Shown here: piece after piece, positions 6,900 to 13,551 of the stretch | Layout: each line of letters starts with the position of its first letter | Numbering within the stretch: position 1 is the stretch's first letter | DNA from: CAZQIC01 sp964593555 | GTDB taxonomy: Bacteria > Bacteroidota > Bacteroidia > JAFLBG01 | Length of the DNA: 22,460 nucleotides | Direction: 5' to 3' | NCBI GenBank assembly: GCA_964593555.1 | Contig: CAZQIC010000075.1 | Coordinates: forward strand, 1 to 22,460 | Notes under the pieces: model-generated | The model's input: the letters and a program-made list of their open reading frames with translations, nothing else | Database searches by the model: none | Told to the model about the DNA's origin: nothing | Program-made: the position numbers and the translations under genes

Positions 6900-7334
6900 A
6901 TGGCCACAATAATACAAGACATTATCATACCGGAAAAAAGTTCCGAATGCTCGGAGTGGATCAGCTATTTCAAAAAGCTGGAGGAAAAGTTCGGAGCTGA
7001 AAATGCAAAAACCATTTGGTTAAAAACATGGCAGGTGAATGGCTCAACAGCTTCCTGTACTACCCGTCCTGACTTTAATGCTTTTTTCAAGAAACAGGAT
7101 ATTGATGTTACCAACCTTGCTACAAGTGCGGTTGCATCCGCTGCGGACTTAGGAGGAAGTATTATGGGCCTTGGTAAAGGCATTACTCAGGTATTGACCT
7201 ATGGAGTTCCCATTGTATTGACTGCGGTAATAGCAGCTATCCTTTATGCCATTGTTAAGGTATCACAGAACACGTCTGCATCTGACATTGCAGCATTAAC
7301 CCCACAAGGGAGGGTGGCTGGCTTACTAAAATGA
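6900..7334 (+). CDS. Membrane protein with Gly-rich segment and C-terminal TM, putative virion component
   Basis: 144 residues. The soluble helical N-terminus (1-70) includes a Trp-rich stretch and two cysteines (C17, C53). A small-residue Ala/Gly/Ser-rich amphipathic stretch follows (~75-95, LGGSIMGLGKGIT). One TM helix (~98-120) precedes the short tail TPQGRVAGLLK. The Gly-rich stretch followed by a TM repeats the plan of the gene at 906. The last four bases overlap the next gene (ATGA at 7331). Function is not recognised. Confidence 0.65.
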   Translation: MATIIQDIIIPEKSSECSEWISYFKKLEEKFGAENAKTIWLKTWQVNGSTASCTTRPDFNAFFKKQDIDVTNLATSAVASAADLGGSIMGLGKGITQVLTYGVPIVLTAVIAAILYAIVKVSQNTSASDIAALTPQGRVAGLLK

Positions 7335-7870
7335 AAGCTGCTGCTATAAATATTGCCCGGACAAATAAAAAAGCACTCATCATCGGAGGTGTTGTAACCA
7401 TTGCCGGAGTGTGGATAGGTGTTGCTGTTTTCAATAAGAAAAGAAAAAACAGGGACAGATTGGCCATTGCATTTTTTAGTGAATTGCAAAGAGATATTGC
7501 TCCTGATTCAGTTGGACTTGTTGAAAGCAATGCCTTTGATATACGCTATTGGGAAAACGTTGGAAAAAAGATAAAGAAACCAATGTATATGCTCACAGTA
7601 GCAAGTGCAAAAGCCTATGCAAAAGACATACGTGATTCATGGGGAGTGTTTGATGATGATGAAGATAAAATCAAAGGCGTGTTCCGTGCATTGAAAGACC
7701 AGGTACAAGTATCGCAAGTGGCATTCCAATATTACCAGGCTTCCACCGAAAAAATAAATCTGATTGATGATCTGAAAAGCAGGTTAAGCAAGGATGAAGT
7801 TGGAGAAATACTGGAGATCACAAAAAAACTTCCACAGTACAGAGTAGCTGAACCACCAAAAAAGAAATAA
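7331..7870 (+). CDS. Membrane-anchored protein with an annexin-repeat-like segment
   Basis: 179 residues. TM helix at 15-34 followed by a basic stretch (KKRKNRDR). Residues ~94-161 have the spacing of an annexin repeat: AKAYAKDIRDSWG at 94-105, an acidic DDDED where annexins have 'GTDE', then IKGVFRALKDQVQVSQV, YY, and LIDDLKSRLSKDEVGEIL. In annexins the acidic loop together with a downstream acidic residue binds Ca2+ and membrane. Only one repeat is present here, against four in eukaryotic annexins. The resemblance is by eye and could be convergent. A membrane-curving or membrane-docking virion protein would fit the neighbours. Overlaps the previous gene by 4 nt; the next starts 3 nt after its stop. 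Confidence 0.6.
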   Translation: MKAAAINIARTNKKALIIGGVVTIAGVWIGVAVFNKKRKNRDRLAIAFFSELQRDIAPDSVGLVESNAFDIRYWENVGKKIKKPMYMLTVASAKAYAKDIRDSWGVFDDDEDKIKGVFRALKDQVQVSQVAFQYYQASTEKINLIDDLKSRLSKDEVGEILEITKKLPQYRVAEPPKKK

Positions 7871-7873
7871 GCG

Positions 7874-8086
7874 ATGGCAGAAACAACACAAGATAAAGAA
7901 CAAAAAAAGGGATTATTAAAAAAGTACCTGGATAACACTTTCGGAGATGAAGGTTTAAGAACGGATGTGAAAATCACGCTTACCAATGATACGATTTTCA
8001 AGTTCGTGGCTGCGGTAGTTGGAGCCACCACATTAAGTACCGTTGCTTATTACATGATAAAATCAATGTTCACACACAAAGTGTGA
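7874..8086 (+). CDS. Small C-terminally anchored membrane protein
   Basis: 70 residues: a charged N-terminus, a short beta-like stretch (DVKITLTND), then one TM helix (~42-64, FKFVAAVVGATTLSTVAYYMI) and a short basic end. There is no signal peptide and no catalytic motif. It sits between the annexin-like gene and another small membrane protein gene. A virion membrane component is inferred from context. Confidence 0.6.
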   Translation: MAETTQDKEQKKGLLKKYLDNTFGDEGLRTDVKITLTNDTIFKFVAAVVGATTLSTVAYYMIKSMFTHKV

Positions 8087-8124
8087 TTTTATTGAAGTAC
8101 TGAAGAATAAAAACAAATAAAAAA

Positions 8125-8472
8125 ATGAAAAAAGCATTGATAGCCATTTTTTCAATTTCAGTAACAGCCGGAACGCTTTACCTGACCTATTCACAGTTGA
8201 AGGACTATTTAATTAAAAAACTGGTGAAGTCCTGGACAGAGGAAGCGAAAAAGCAAGACAAGGAATTGAATGAAGAACAAATAAAGCAGCTCAAAGAAGA
8301 ACTGGACAAGCTCTACTTATGGGAAGTAAAGCTGCTTGCCAACTATTCTGAAAAAGCAATTCTACGTGCGCCTGAAAAAGAGATTTCACCGATGATTGCG
8401 AAACTCAAAGAAAAAAAGATACTGGAAAGGGCCGACTTAAAACCAGTTGATACAATTCTTTTCGGCACATAA
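8125..8472 (+). CDS. Small N-terminally anchored membrane protein with charged helices
   Basis: 115 residues. Residues 3-24 are hydrophobic after MKK (ALIAIFSISVTAGTLYLTY) and could be an uncleaved signal anchor. The rest is Lys/Glu-rich helix, likely coiled coil at 30-65. The start follows a very A-rich leader (aaacaaataaaaaa), the typical Bacteroidota initiation context. No known family is recognised. Confidence 0.6.
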   Translation: MKKALIAIFSISVTAGTLYLTYSQLKDYLIKKLVKSWTEEAKKQDKELNEEQIKQLKEELDKLYLWEVKLLANYSEKAILRAPEKEISPMIAKLKEKKILERADLKPVDTILFGT

Positions 8473-8490
8473 TCATTAAAAAAATAACCT

Positions 8491-8874
8491 ATGGAAACCT
8501 TAACCGAAATTATCGCACACATTCAAAGCTACATGACTTCCCTTGACTGGCAGTACATTATCACCTTCATTATTATCTGTTATGGTATCAACCATTACAA
8601 GGTAAAGGAAGGGTTACAGAAGGCAACCGGAACACAGACACGCACACGTTACCGTGTAATTATTATCGGAGTGGTATATGCTATTGGGTTGTATTTCCTT
8701 CGGGGGTATAAGTTGAAGCAAATCGAAAACCTTTTTCAGTCCTTTATTTTCGCTTTGGTGTTTCACAAGTTCATTGTGGAAGCACTCTTGTATTGGCTGG
8801 CTAAACACGCACTACCGGAATCTATCAGCAAGCATATTTTAACCGAAGAACAAATCAAAAAAATTAACAGCTAA
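8491..8874 (+). CDS. Three-helix membrane protein, holin candidate
   Basis: 127 residues with about three hydrophobic helices (~22-36, 54-71 and 80-104) joined by short basic loops, and a charged C-terminal tail. Size, helix count and basic loops fit a class I holin, the pore former that lets cytoplasmic amidases reach the wall. Position fits too: its stop overlaps the start of the spanin-like gene (TAATG at 8872-8876). Holins have little sequence signature, so this rests on topology and neighbours. A structural virion membrane protein is the alternative. Confidence 0.5.
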   Translation: METLTEIIAHIQSYMTSLDWQYIITFIIICYGINHYKVKEGLQKATGTQTRTRYRVIIIGVVYAIGLYFLRGYKLKQIENLFQSFIFALVFHKFIVEALLYWLAKHALPESISKHILTEEQIKKINS

Positions 8875-9230
8875 TGAAAGGGACTAACATCATAACCTCT
8901 ATTCTGCTATTTATCTGCTTTGCGCTGTATGTAGCCATTGAGCTGAAAACCCCCTGCAAGGACGGAGAAAAAGAGTGCGAAGAAAACACAAAGCGACTGC
9001 AAGCACAGAATGATTCGCTTCGACAAAACAATTTGGTACTGGATGAAAAATACCAAGCACTTGAATTGAAAGCAGACAGCATTCAGGAAAAACTTTCCAC
9101 TACCAAACAAACCATAGTTCAATTAAAAAACAAACAACATGAAAAAATTAATGTCATTGATGGTCTCACTAATGATGGGCTTTTCGGGTTTTTCTCAAAG
9201 TTTAATACCGAAAGTACAAGTACAAAATAA
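8874..9230 (+). CDS. Inner-membrane spanin-like protein (N-terminal TM plus coiled coil)
   Basis: 118 residues. TM helix at ~5-23 (IITSILLFICFALYVAIEL), then Cys-containing acidic stretch (CKDGEKEC) and a long coiled coil (~38-95) rich in Leu, Gln, Asn and Lys. This is the i-spanin (Rz) layout: anchored in the inner membrane, coil in the periplasm. The last 92 nt are overlapped in another frame by the next gene, an arrangement like lambda Rz/Rz1. The last ~25 residues are less coil-like, as expected where coding is shared. An alternative is a virion membrane protein with a periplasmic or internal coil. Confidence 0.6.
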   Translation: MKGTNIITSILLFICFALYVAIELKTPCKDGEKECEENTKRLQAQNDSLRQNNLVLDEKYQALELKADSIQEKLSTTKQTIVQLKNKQHEKINVIDGLTNDGLFGFFSKFNTESTSTK

Positions 9231-9558
9231 GGATACACTTTTCTGTTTTACAATACCGCAAAGCAAAGTGATTGCAAAGCATTTGGAGAACAGTACTTAT
9301 TGTGATTCTGTTTTAATACAAACCGAAAATGAAGTAGAACTGTTAAATCAGTTGCAAGCTATTAATGATAGTTCCATACTGGTACTAAAAATGAAAGCAG
9401 AAAACCAGCAATACCTTATCGGAAATCAGGACGGTACTATCCAAAATCTGAATACAGATTTAAAACGATCCGAAAAGAAATACCGGAATGAACGATGGCA
9501 GAAAAGATTATTTGCTGCCGGCACATTTCTGTTTGCAGCGTTGGCCATTTTAAAATAA
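9139..9558 (+). CDS. Secreted coiled-coil protein with C-terminal TM, spanin partner candidate
   Basis: 139 residues. Signal peptide MKKLMSLMVSLMMGFSGFSQ (1-20) with a plausible SPase I site and no lipobox cysteine. A short beta-like part follows (25-50), then a coiled coil (~60-115) and a C-terminal hydrophobic helix (~122-138). A signal peptide plus C-terminal TM resembles unimolecular spanins (phage T1 type), which however are lipoproteins at the N-terminus. Starts 92 nt inside the preceding gene in the +1-shifted frame. That overlap supports a spanin pair, but the missing lipobox argues against a classical o-spanin. Confidence 0.6.
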   Translation: MKKLMSLMVSLMMGFSGFSQSLIPKVQVQNKDTLFCFTIPQSKVIAKHLENSTYCDSVLIQTENEVELLNQLQAINDSSILVLKMKAENQQYLIGNQDGTIQNLNTDLKRSEKKYRNERWQKRLFAAGTFLFAALAILK

Positions 9559-9582
9559 ACATTAACACTAATACAAATATAC

Positions 9583-11286
9583 ATGAGCTTCATTGGAGGT
9601 TATCAAAGTGATGTAAATCTCAACGATATTAATTACGTTGGTGATTTCCCTGCCGAACATTTACTCGGAGGGTACGGCATTGCAACAGGAACAAACGGTT
9701 ATGTGCTTACACTCAATCCGGGATTATCTCAATACCGTGATGGACAAAGGCTTGAAGTCAAATTCCTAAATACAAATACCGGAGCTTCACTTATCAATGT
9801 GAATGGCAAAGGGAATATTCCTATTAAAAAAGTAGTGGATAATAATTTAGTAGATGTTGAGCCAAATGATCTAAAGGCAAACCAGCAATACATTTTAATT
9901 TTTGACGGAAATGTATTTCAGGTAGTGAACCTTGACGACAATTCCCCTTTGGCATTAGCAAGTGAGATTGCAGCTGGAGTAACAGAAAGAGCTACACAGG
10001 GAGAGGTAAATGCTGGAGCAGATGATGAAAGACACATCACCGCTCTAAAATTGACCAATTGGTTTTTAACCAAAGTAGCGACAGAGGCCACTCCGGGTAT
10101 CTCTATGATTGCAAGTCAGGCAGAAGTGGCTGGCGGAATAAATGATGCGAAATTTATTACACCTGCAAAACTCGCTTCTTATGTTGCAGATAAGTTAACA
10201 GGTTTATGGGAAGATAAGGGATTGATAAACGCTTCAACCAATCCTAACTTTCCGGCTGGCCAGATCGGGGATGCTTATACAATCAGTGTGGCTGGTAAGA
10301 TAGGCGGTGTGCTTGGTGATGATGTACAGGTTCGTGATGTGATCTATTGTACTGCAAATAATCCTGGAGGTGATAAAGCAGCTGTTGGAAATAGCTGGAA
10401 TATTATTCAATCCAATTTAGTACAGGCTACTGAAGCGATTGCTGGCTTTGCTCAAATCGCTTCACAGGCAGAAGTGAATGCCGGAGTAAATAATTCTAAA
10501 TTTCTTACTCCCTTAAAACTTGTAACGTGGTTTGCAGCTCAACTTGCTACGGAAGCCCAGGCCGGAATTTCAGAAAGAGCGACACAGGCAGAAGTAAATG
10601 CAGGTGCGGATGATCTAAGACATATCACTCCTTTAAAGTTAGTTACGTGGTTCGCATCACAGCTCGCTACGGAAGTTCAGGCAGGTATTTCAGAACGTGC
10701 AACTCAGGCTGAAGTAAATGCAGGAGCAGATGATGTGCGCTATGTATCACCACTTAAACTCGCTACGCACTTAGCTGTTGTTGTGCAACAAGCTACTGAA
10801 GCTATAAAAGGTATTGCGGAAATTGCCACGCAAGCAGAGACCGATGCTGGTGTGGATGATAGCAGAATAATCACACCACTTAAATTGCAGGTAAGATTGA
10901 ATAATTACCTGAACAGGGAATCTATTTTAGCACTTGGTAATGAAAATATCAATCCGAATTTCTATTGCACTCCCGGACGGAACAAACTTGCTTTAATTAA
11001 CGGAAACTTGCTTGTTGCAAGGGATTTTCGTTTTAAACCAAATGCTGTTCCTGCTGTTGTTGGCACTCACGTTTTGAATTTTCCAAAACCGGTGTACCAG
11101 GGTGCTGGCTTTTCGGGAATAATTATTAGCAATGTAGGTGAACGATTCATGTATAGCATTGATAGTAGTGGCAGGGTATCCTTATTTGGAACTTTCAACA
11201 ATGCGAATGATGAGTTGCTTTTCAATATCAATCCGTATGTTGCCAAATTTCCCTTAGAGTTTCATCCAACACAACCACCATCTTAA
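9583..11286 (+). CDS. Virion fibre protein with six ~40-residue repeats
   Basis: 567 residues. The N-terminal ~120 residues form a beta domain, probably the attachment part. From ~125 to 450 there are six repeats of the type 'ATEAxAGISERATQAEVNAGADDxRHITPLKLxxWF', a pattern well known from phage tail-fibre stalks. Repeats 3, 4 and 5 lie at an exact 120-nt DNA period (10441, 10561, 10681). Between repeats 2 and 3 lies an ~85-residue domain (from residue 207, GLWEDKG) shared with the next gene. The C-terminal ~120 residues are beta-rich and probably bind the host. It is the first fibre of a tandem pair and begins 25 nt after the spanin-like gene. Confidence 0.85.
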   Translation: MSFIGGYQSDVNLNDINYVGDFPAEHLLGGYGIATGTNGYVLTLNPGLSQYRDGQRLEVKFLNTNTGASLINVNGKGNIPIKKVVDNNLVDVEPNDLKANQQYILIFDGNVFQVVNLDDNSPLALASEIAAGVTERATQGEVNAGADDERHITALKLTNWFLTKVATEATPGISMIASQAEVAGGINDAKFITPAKLASYVADKLTGLWEDKGLINASTNPNFPAGQIGDAYTISVAGKIGGVLGDDVQVRDVIYCTANNPGGDKAAVGNSWNIIQSNLVQATEAIAGFAQIASQAEVNAGVNNSKFLTPLKLVTWFAAQLATEAQAGISERATQAEVNAGADDLRHITPLKLVTWFASQLATEVQAGISERATQAEVNAGADDVRYVSPLKLATHLAVVVQQATEAIKGIAEIATQAETDAGVDDSRIITPLKLQVRLNNYLNRESILALGNENINPNFYCTPGRNKLALINGNLLVARDFRFKPNAVPAVVGTHVLNFPKPVYQGAGFSGIIISNVGERFMYSIDSSGRVSLFGTFNNANDELLFNINPYVAKFPLEFHPTQPPS

Positions 11287-11299
11287 AAAAATCACGATC

Positions 11300-12484
11300 A
11301 TGGCAGGAGATGGATATGAAAGCGACCCAATACCGGCTTCTGAAAGTAACGCAGGAATTATTCAGCTTGCGACACAGGCAGAAACAAACACCGGGATGGA
11401 TAATAGCAAAGCTATTACCCCTCAAAAGCTCGCACAATATGTTTCGGATAAGATAACCGGTTTATGGGAAGATAAAGGATTGTTGAATTGTTTTACGAAT
11501 CCCAATTACCCTGTCGGACAAAAGTGCGATGCTTATACCGTTCAAACAGCAGGTAAAATAGGAGGTGTAAATGGCAAGGCGGTAGAAGTTAGAGATGTGA
11601 TCTATTGCATGGCTGATAATGCAGGAGGCAATGAAGCTGCTGTTGGTGCATTTTGGAATGTTATACAGGTGAACGTGGTACAAGCGACAGAATCAATTGT
11701 TGGCTTTGCTAAAATAGCTACTCAGCAAATGGTAGTAGAAGGAATAAATGATGATTCTTTTGTAACACCATTGAAGCTCGCTAATTCCATCAATACGCTT
11801 TTGCAATGGATAAAAGGAGTAGGTACTAATTCGATTATTCCGAAATATGCAATTGACAATTCCGCTAATGGATCACATTCAACTATTTTAAATGGAGAGC
11901 ATAACAAAGCGGATAAAGATTGGAGCATTGCATCAGGGCGATATGCCGATGCATTCATGTATGGTTCTGCTGCACATTCAGCGGGAGGCTTTTTCAATGT
12001 AAAAGGATCTGCTGAACGAATTTTAATACAAGCCTGGGGACAGGTTAATTCAGGGATGGGTTCCGTAATTATAAATCTTGATGGAACCGGAGGTTTAACA
12101 AATAGATGGACTGCACCATTAAATTCCCTTCAGCACTTTAAGATTTATTTTGATGTTGTGCAAAATTCAGGTTCGATTGGTCAGATTGGTGAAAGCTGGA
12201 TTGGAACATTTCAGGGAGCAGTAAAAAATGTAAATGGGGTAGTGTCCTGGATAAGCGCTGTGCCGAGAAAAGTCCCTTCTCAAATATTTATCAGGAATGA
12301 TATTGGATTGATTCCTTCTATCTCTTTTGTCATAAGTGGAACTAATATTAATCCCACAGTGCAGGCGATAGCAGGTAAAAACTTATTTGTACACGCAGCC
12401 ATACAGATTTATCAAACGAAATTTCATTTGCCAACACCGGTCATATTACCACCAATATTTGAACCACCAATAATAGAACCATAA
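11300..12484 (+). CDS. Second virion fibre protein, partial duplicate of the first with a different tip
   Basis: 394 residues. The start carries one stalk repeat (GIIQLATQAETNTGMDNSKAI), the shared GLWEDKG domain (residues 54-~140) and a second stalk repeat. The tip is different: an Ala/Ser/Gly/His stretch (~195-235, with GSHSTILNGEHNKA) like the beta-roll knots of trimeric fibres, then a large beta domain (~235-375) and a Pro/Ile-rich end. The tip resembles terminal domains of phage fibres that start 'SAGGFFNVKGSAE'. It lies 13 nt after the first fibre, and its stop overlaps the next start (TAATG). Two tips on one stalk type suggest alternative receptor binding or a heteromeric fibre. Confidence 0.8.
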   Translation: MAGDGYESDPIPASESNAGIIQLATQAETNTGMDNSKAITPQKLAQYVSDKITGLWEDKGLLNCFTNPNYPVGQKCDAYTVQTAGKIGGVNGKAVEVRDVIYCMADNAGGNEAAVGAFWNVIQVNVVQATESIVGFAKIATQQMVVEGINDDSFVTPLKLANSINTLLQWIKGVGTNSIIPKYAIDNSANGSHSTILNGEHNKADKDWSIASGRYADAFMYGSAAHSAGGFFNVKGSAERILIQAWGQVNSGMGSVIINLDGTGGLTNRWTAPLNSLQHFKIYFDVVQNSGSIGQIGESWIGTFQGAVKNVNGVVSWISAVPRKVPSQIFIRNDIGLIPSISFVISGTNINPTVQAIAGKNLFVHAAIQIYQTKFHLPTPVILPPIFEPPIIEP

Positions 12485-12840
12485 TGGATTATTTAAAACT
12501 AATTGCAGTATTATTTAGTGCAACCGGCTTTTGGAAGCTGGTGGAGCTTATCGTTAAGTTTCGCTCTGACAAAAGGAAGCAGTCCGCAGAGATCAGGAAT
12601 CTCAATGCCCAATCTGAAAGACACGTAGTAGAAAATTGGGTGCAATGGTCGCAGAAATTGGAAACAAGAGTAAAGGAACTGGAAGCGGTAGCTGAAGAAA
12701 ATCATGGTCTCAAAAAACAAATTGAAAGCCAGCGTGAGCGGATAGTTGAGCTGGAAGGAAAAGTTGAAAAGGTAGAAAAGGAAAATGTTCAACTAAAAAA
12801 TCAGTTGACAGAATTATCTAAAACGCACGACCATGAATGA
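12484..12840 (+). CDS. Membrane-anchored coiled-coil protein, second i-spanin-like candidate
   Basis: 118 residues. N-terminal TM (~5-24, KLIAVLFSATGFWKLVELIV), then a highly regular coiled coil from ~33 to 112 (heptads of Leu/Val with Glu/Lys/Gln), ending THDHE. It has the same plan as the protein at 8874 without detectable sequence identity. The 3' end overlaps the start of a 45-codon gene by 8 nt. It could be a second inner-membrane spanin or a virion transmembrane rod. No family is recognised. Confidence 0.6.
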   Translation: MDYLKLIAVLFSATGFWKLVELIVKFRSDKRKQSAEIRNLNAQSERHVVENWVQWSQKLETRVKELEAVAEENHGLKKQIESQRERIVELEGKVEKVEKENVQLKNQLTELSKTHDHE

Positions 12841-12970
12841 GCAAAGCAAAGGAATGAAGTTACTTTATGCGGTGTTTCTTCTTGCCATTACTGCAAGGAC
12901 TGTAATTGCATTGTATGACAGATTTACGCCTCAAGAAAAAGAATGTGATTGTAAAAACAAATTGAAGTAA
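12833..12970 (+). CDS. 45-residue single-TM micro-protein
   Basis: Starts at the ATG at 12833, inside the end of the previous gene, and stops with TAA at 12968-12970, one base before the M23 gene. The product begins MNEQSKGMKLLYAVFLLAIT, has one TM helix (~9-28) and ends in a charged tail with two cysteines (ECDCKNKLK). The 8-nt overlap with the previous gene, the 1-nt gap to the next, and the clean basic-hydrophobic-charged layout support real coding. Without it there would be an unexplained 131-nt gap in an otherwise gapless array. Function unknown; a small lysis or virion membrane protein. Confidence 0.6.
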   Translation: MNEQSKGMKLLYAVFLLAITARTVIALYDRFTPQEKECDCKNKLK

Positions 12971-12971
12971 C

Positions 12972-13502
12972 ATGAAAATTTCACGTAAACAAATTTATTG
13001 GGGACTTGGTATCACAGCGGGATTAATTACGCTCGGTGTTCTGGTTCATAAGAATAGAAAGAAAATCAAGGAAGTTGCGGAAGATGCAGCCGAAAAAGCG
13101 CAGAACTGGCTTCGTCCTGTTGTTGCTAAAATCACAAGTAAGTTTGGATATCGGACAGATCCAAAAACAGGAAAACAAAATGCTTTTCATAACGGAATTG
13201 ATTTAGCTGTTTCTTTAAATACTCCTATTAAAAGCCCTATGCCTGGAATCGTGGATAATGTATCATCAGGTGGAGATGGAGGCAATCAGGTAATTTTAAA
13301 ACATGAGAACGGATATAAAACGGGCTATGCCCATTTAACAAAGGCTATGGTAAAGAAAGGGGATAAAATTAAACAGGGTGATGTTATTGCATTGTCAGGT
13401 AATACAGGAAAGAGTACTGGTCCGCATTTACACTTCACATTAACAGATCCTTCAGGCGCAAAAGTTGATCCGCAGAAAATGATTTATTCAGGAATTGTAT
13501 AA
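12972..13502 (+). CDS. Membrane-anchored M23 (LytM-type) peptidoglycan endopeptidase
   Basis: 176 residues. N-terminal TM (~8-25) and a basic stretch, then a short helix and a complete M23 domain. Zinc ligands and catalytic residues are all present: H73-x3-D77 (HNGID), H121 (YAHL) and H152-x-H154 (GPHLHF). M23 enzymes cut peptide cross-bridges in peptidoglycan. The TM anchor without signal cleavage is typical of enzymes fixed in a virion membrane or the inner membrane. It complements the amidase at 6119, which cuts a different bond. This is the last gene of the + strand array; only 12 nt separate its stop from the operator-like repeat of the host regulator. Confidence 0.9.
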   Translation: MKISRKQIYWGLGITAGLITLGVLVHKNRKKIKEVAEDAAEKAQNWLRPVVAKITSKFGYRTDPKTGKQNAFHNGIDLAVSLNTPIKSPMPGIVDNVSSGGDGGNQVILKHENGYKTGYAHLTKAMVKKGDKIKQGDVIALSGNTGKSTGPHLHFTLTDPSGAKVDPQKMIYSGIV

Positions 13503-13514
13503 ATCTGTTAAAAC

Positions 13515-13547
13515 TTAGAATTGCTTTAGAATTTATTCCGAAATTTG
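13515..13547 (+). promoter_or_regulatory. Predicted response-regulator operator and promoter in front of the regulator gene
   Basis: TTAGAATT (13515-13522), GCT, TTAGAATT (13526-13533): perfect 8-bp direct repeats with an 11-bp period, the spacing used by OmpR/PhoB-family dimers. After exactly 6 bp comes GAAATTTG (13540-13547), one mismatch from the Bacteroidota -7 element TAnnTTTG. The same arrangement stands at 15908 and 18365. Autoregulation of the two-component operon is inferred. Confidence 0.7.
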
Positions 13548-13551
13548 GGGG

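Noticed and set aside
10441..10920. 120-nt periodic repeats as a CRISPR or satellite array
   Set aside because: The repeats are in frame and encode a known fibre-stalk pattern, and there are no unique spacers.
1..13502. Contractile injection system, R-type tailocin or conjugative element
   Set aside because: No sheath, tube, baseplate, AAA+ ATPase, VirB/Tra or relaxase-like product is present in 13.5 kb. The small TM proteins do not fit these machines.
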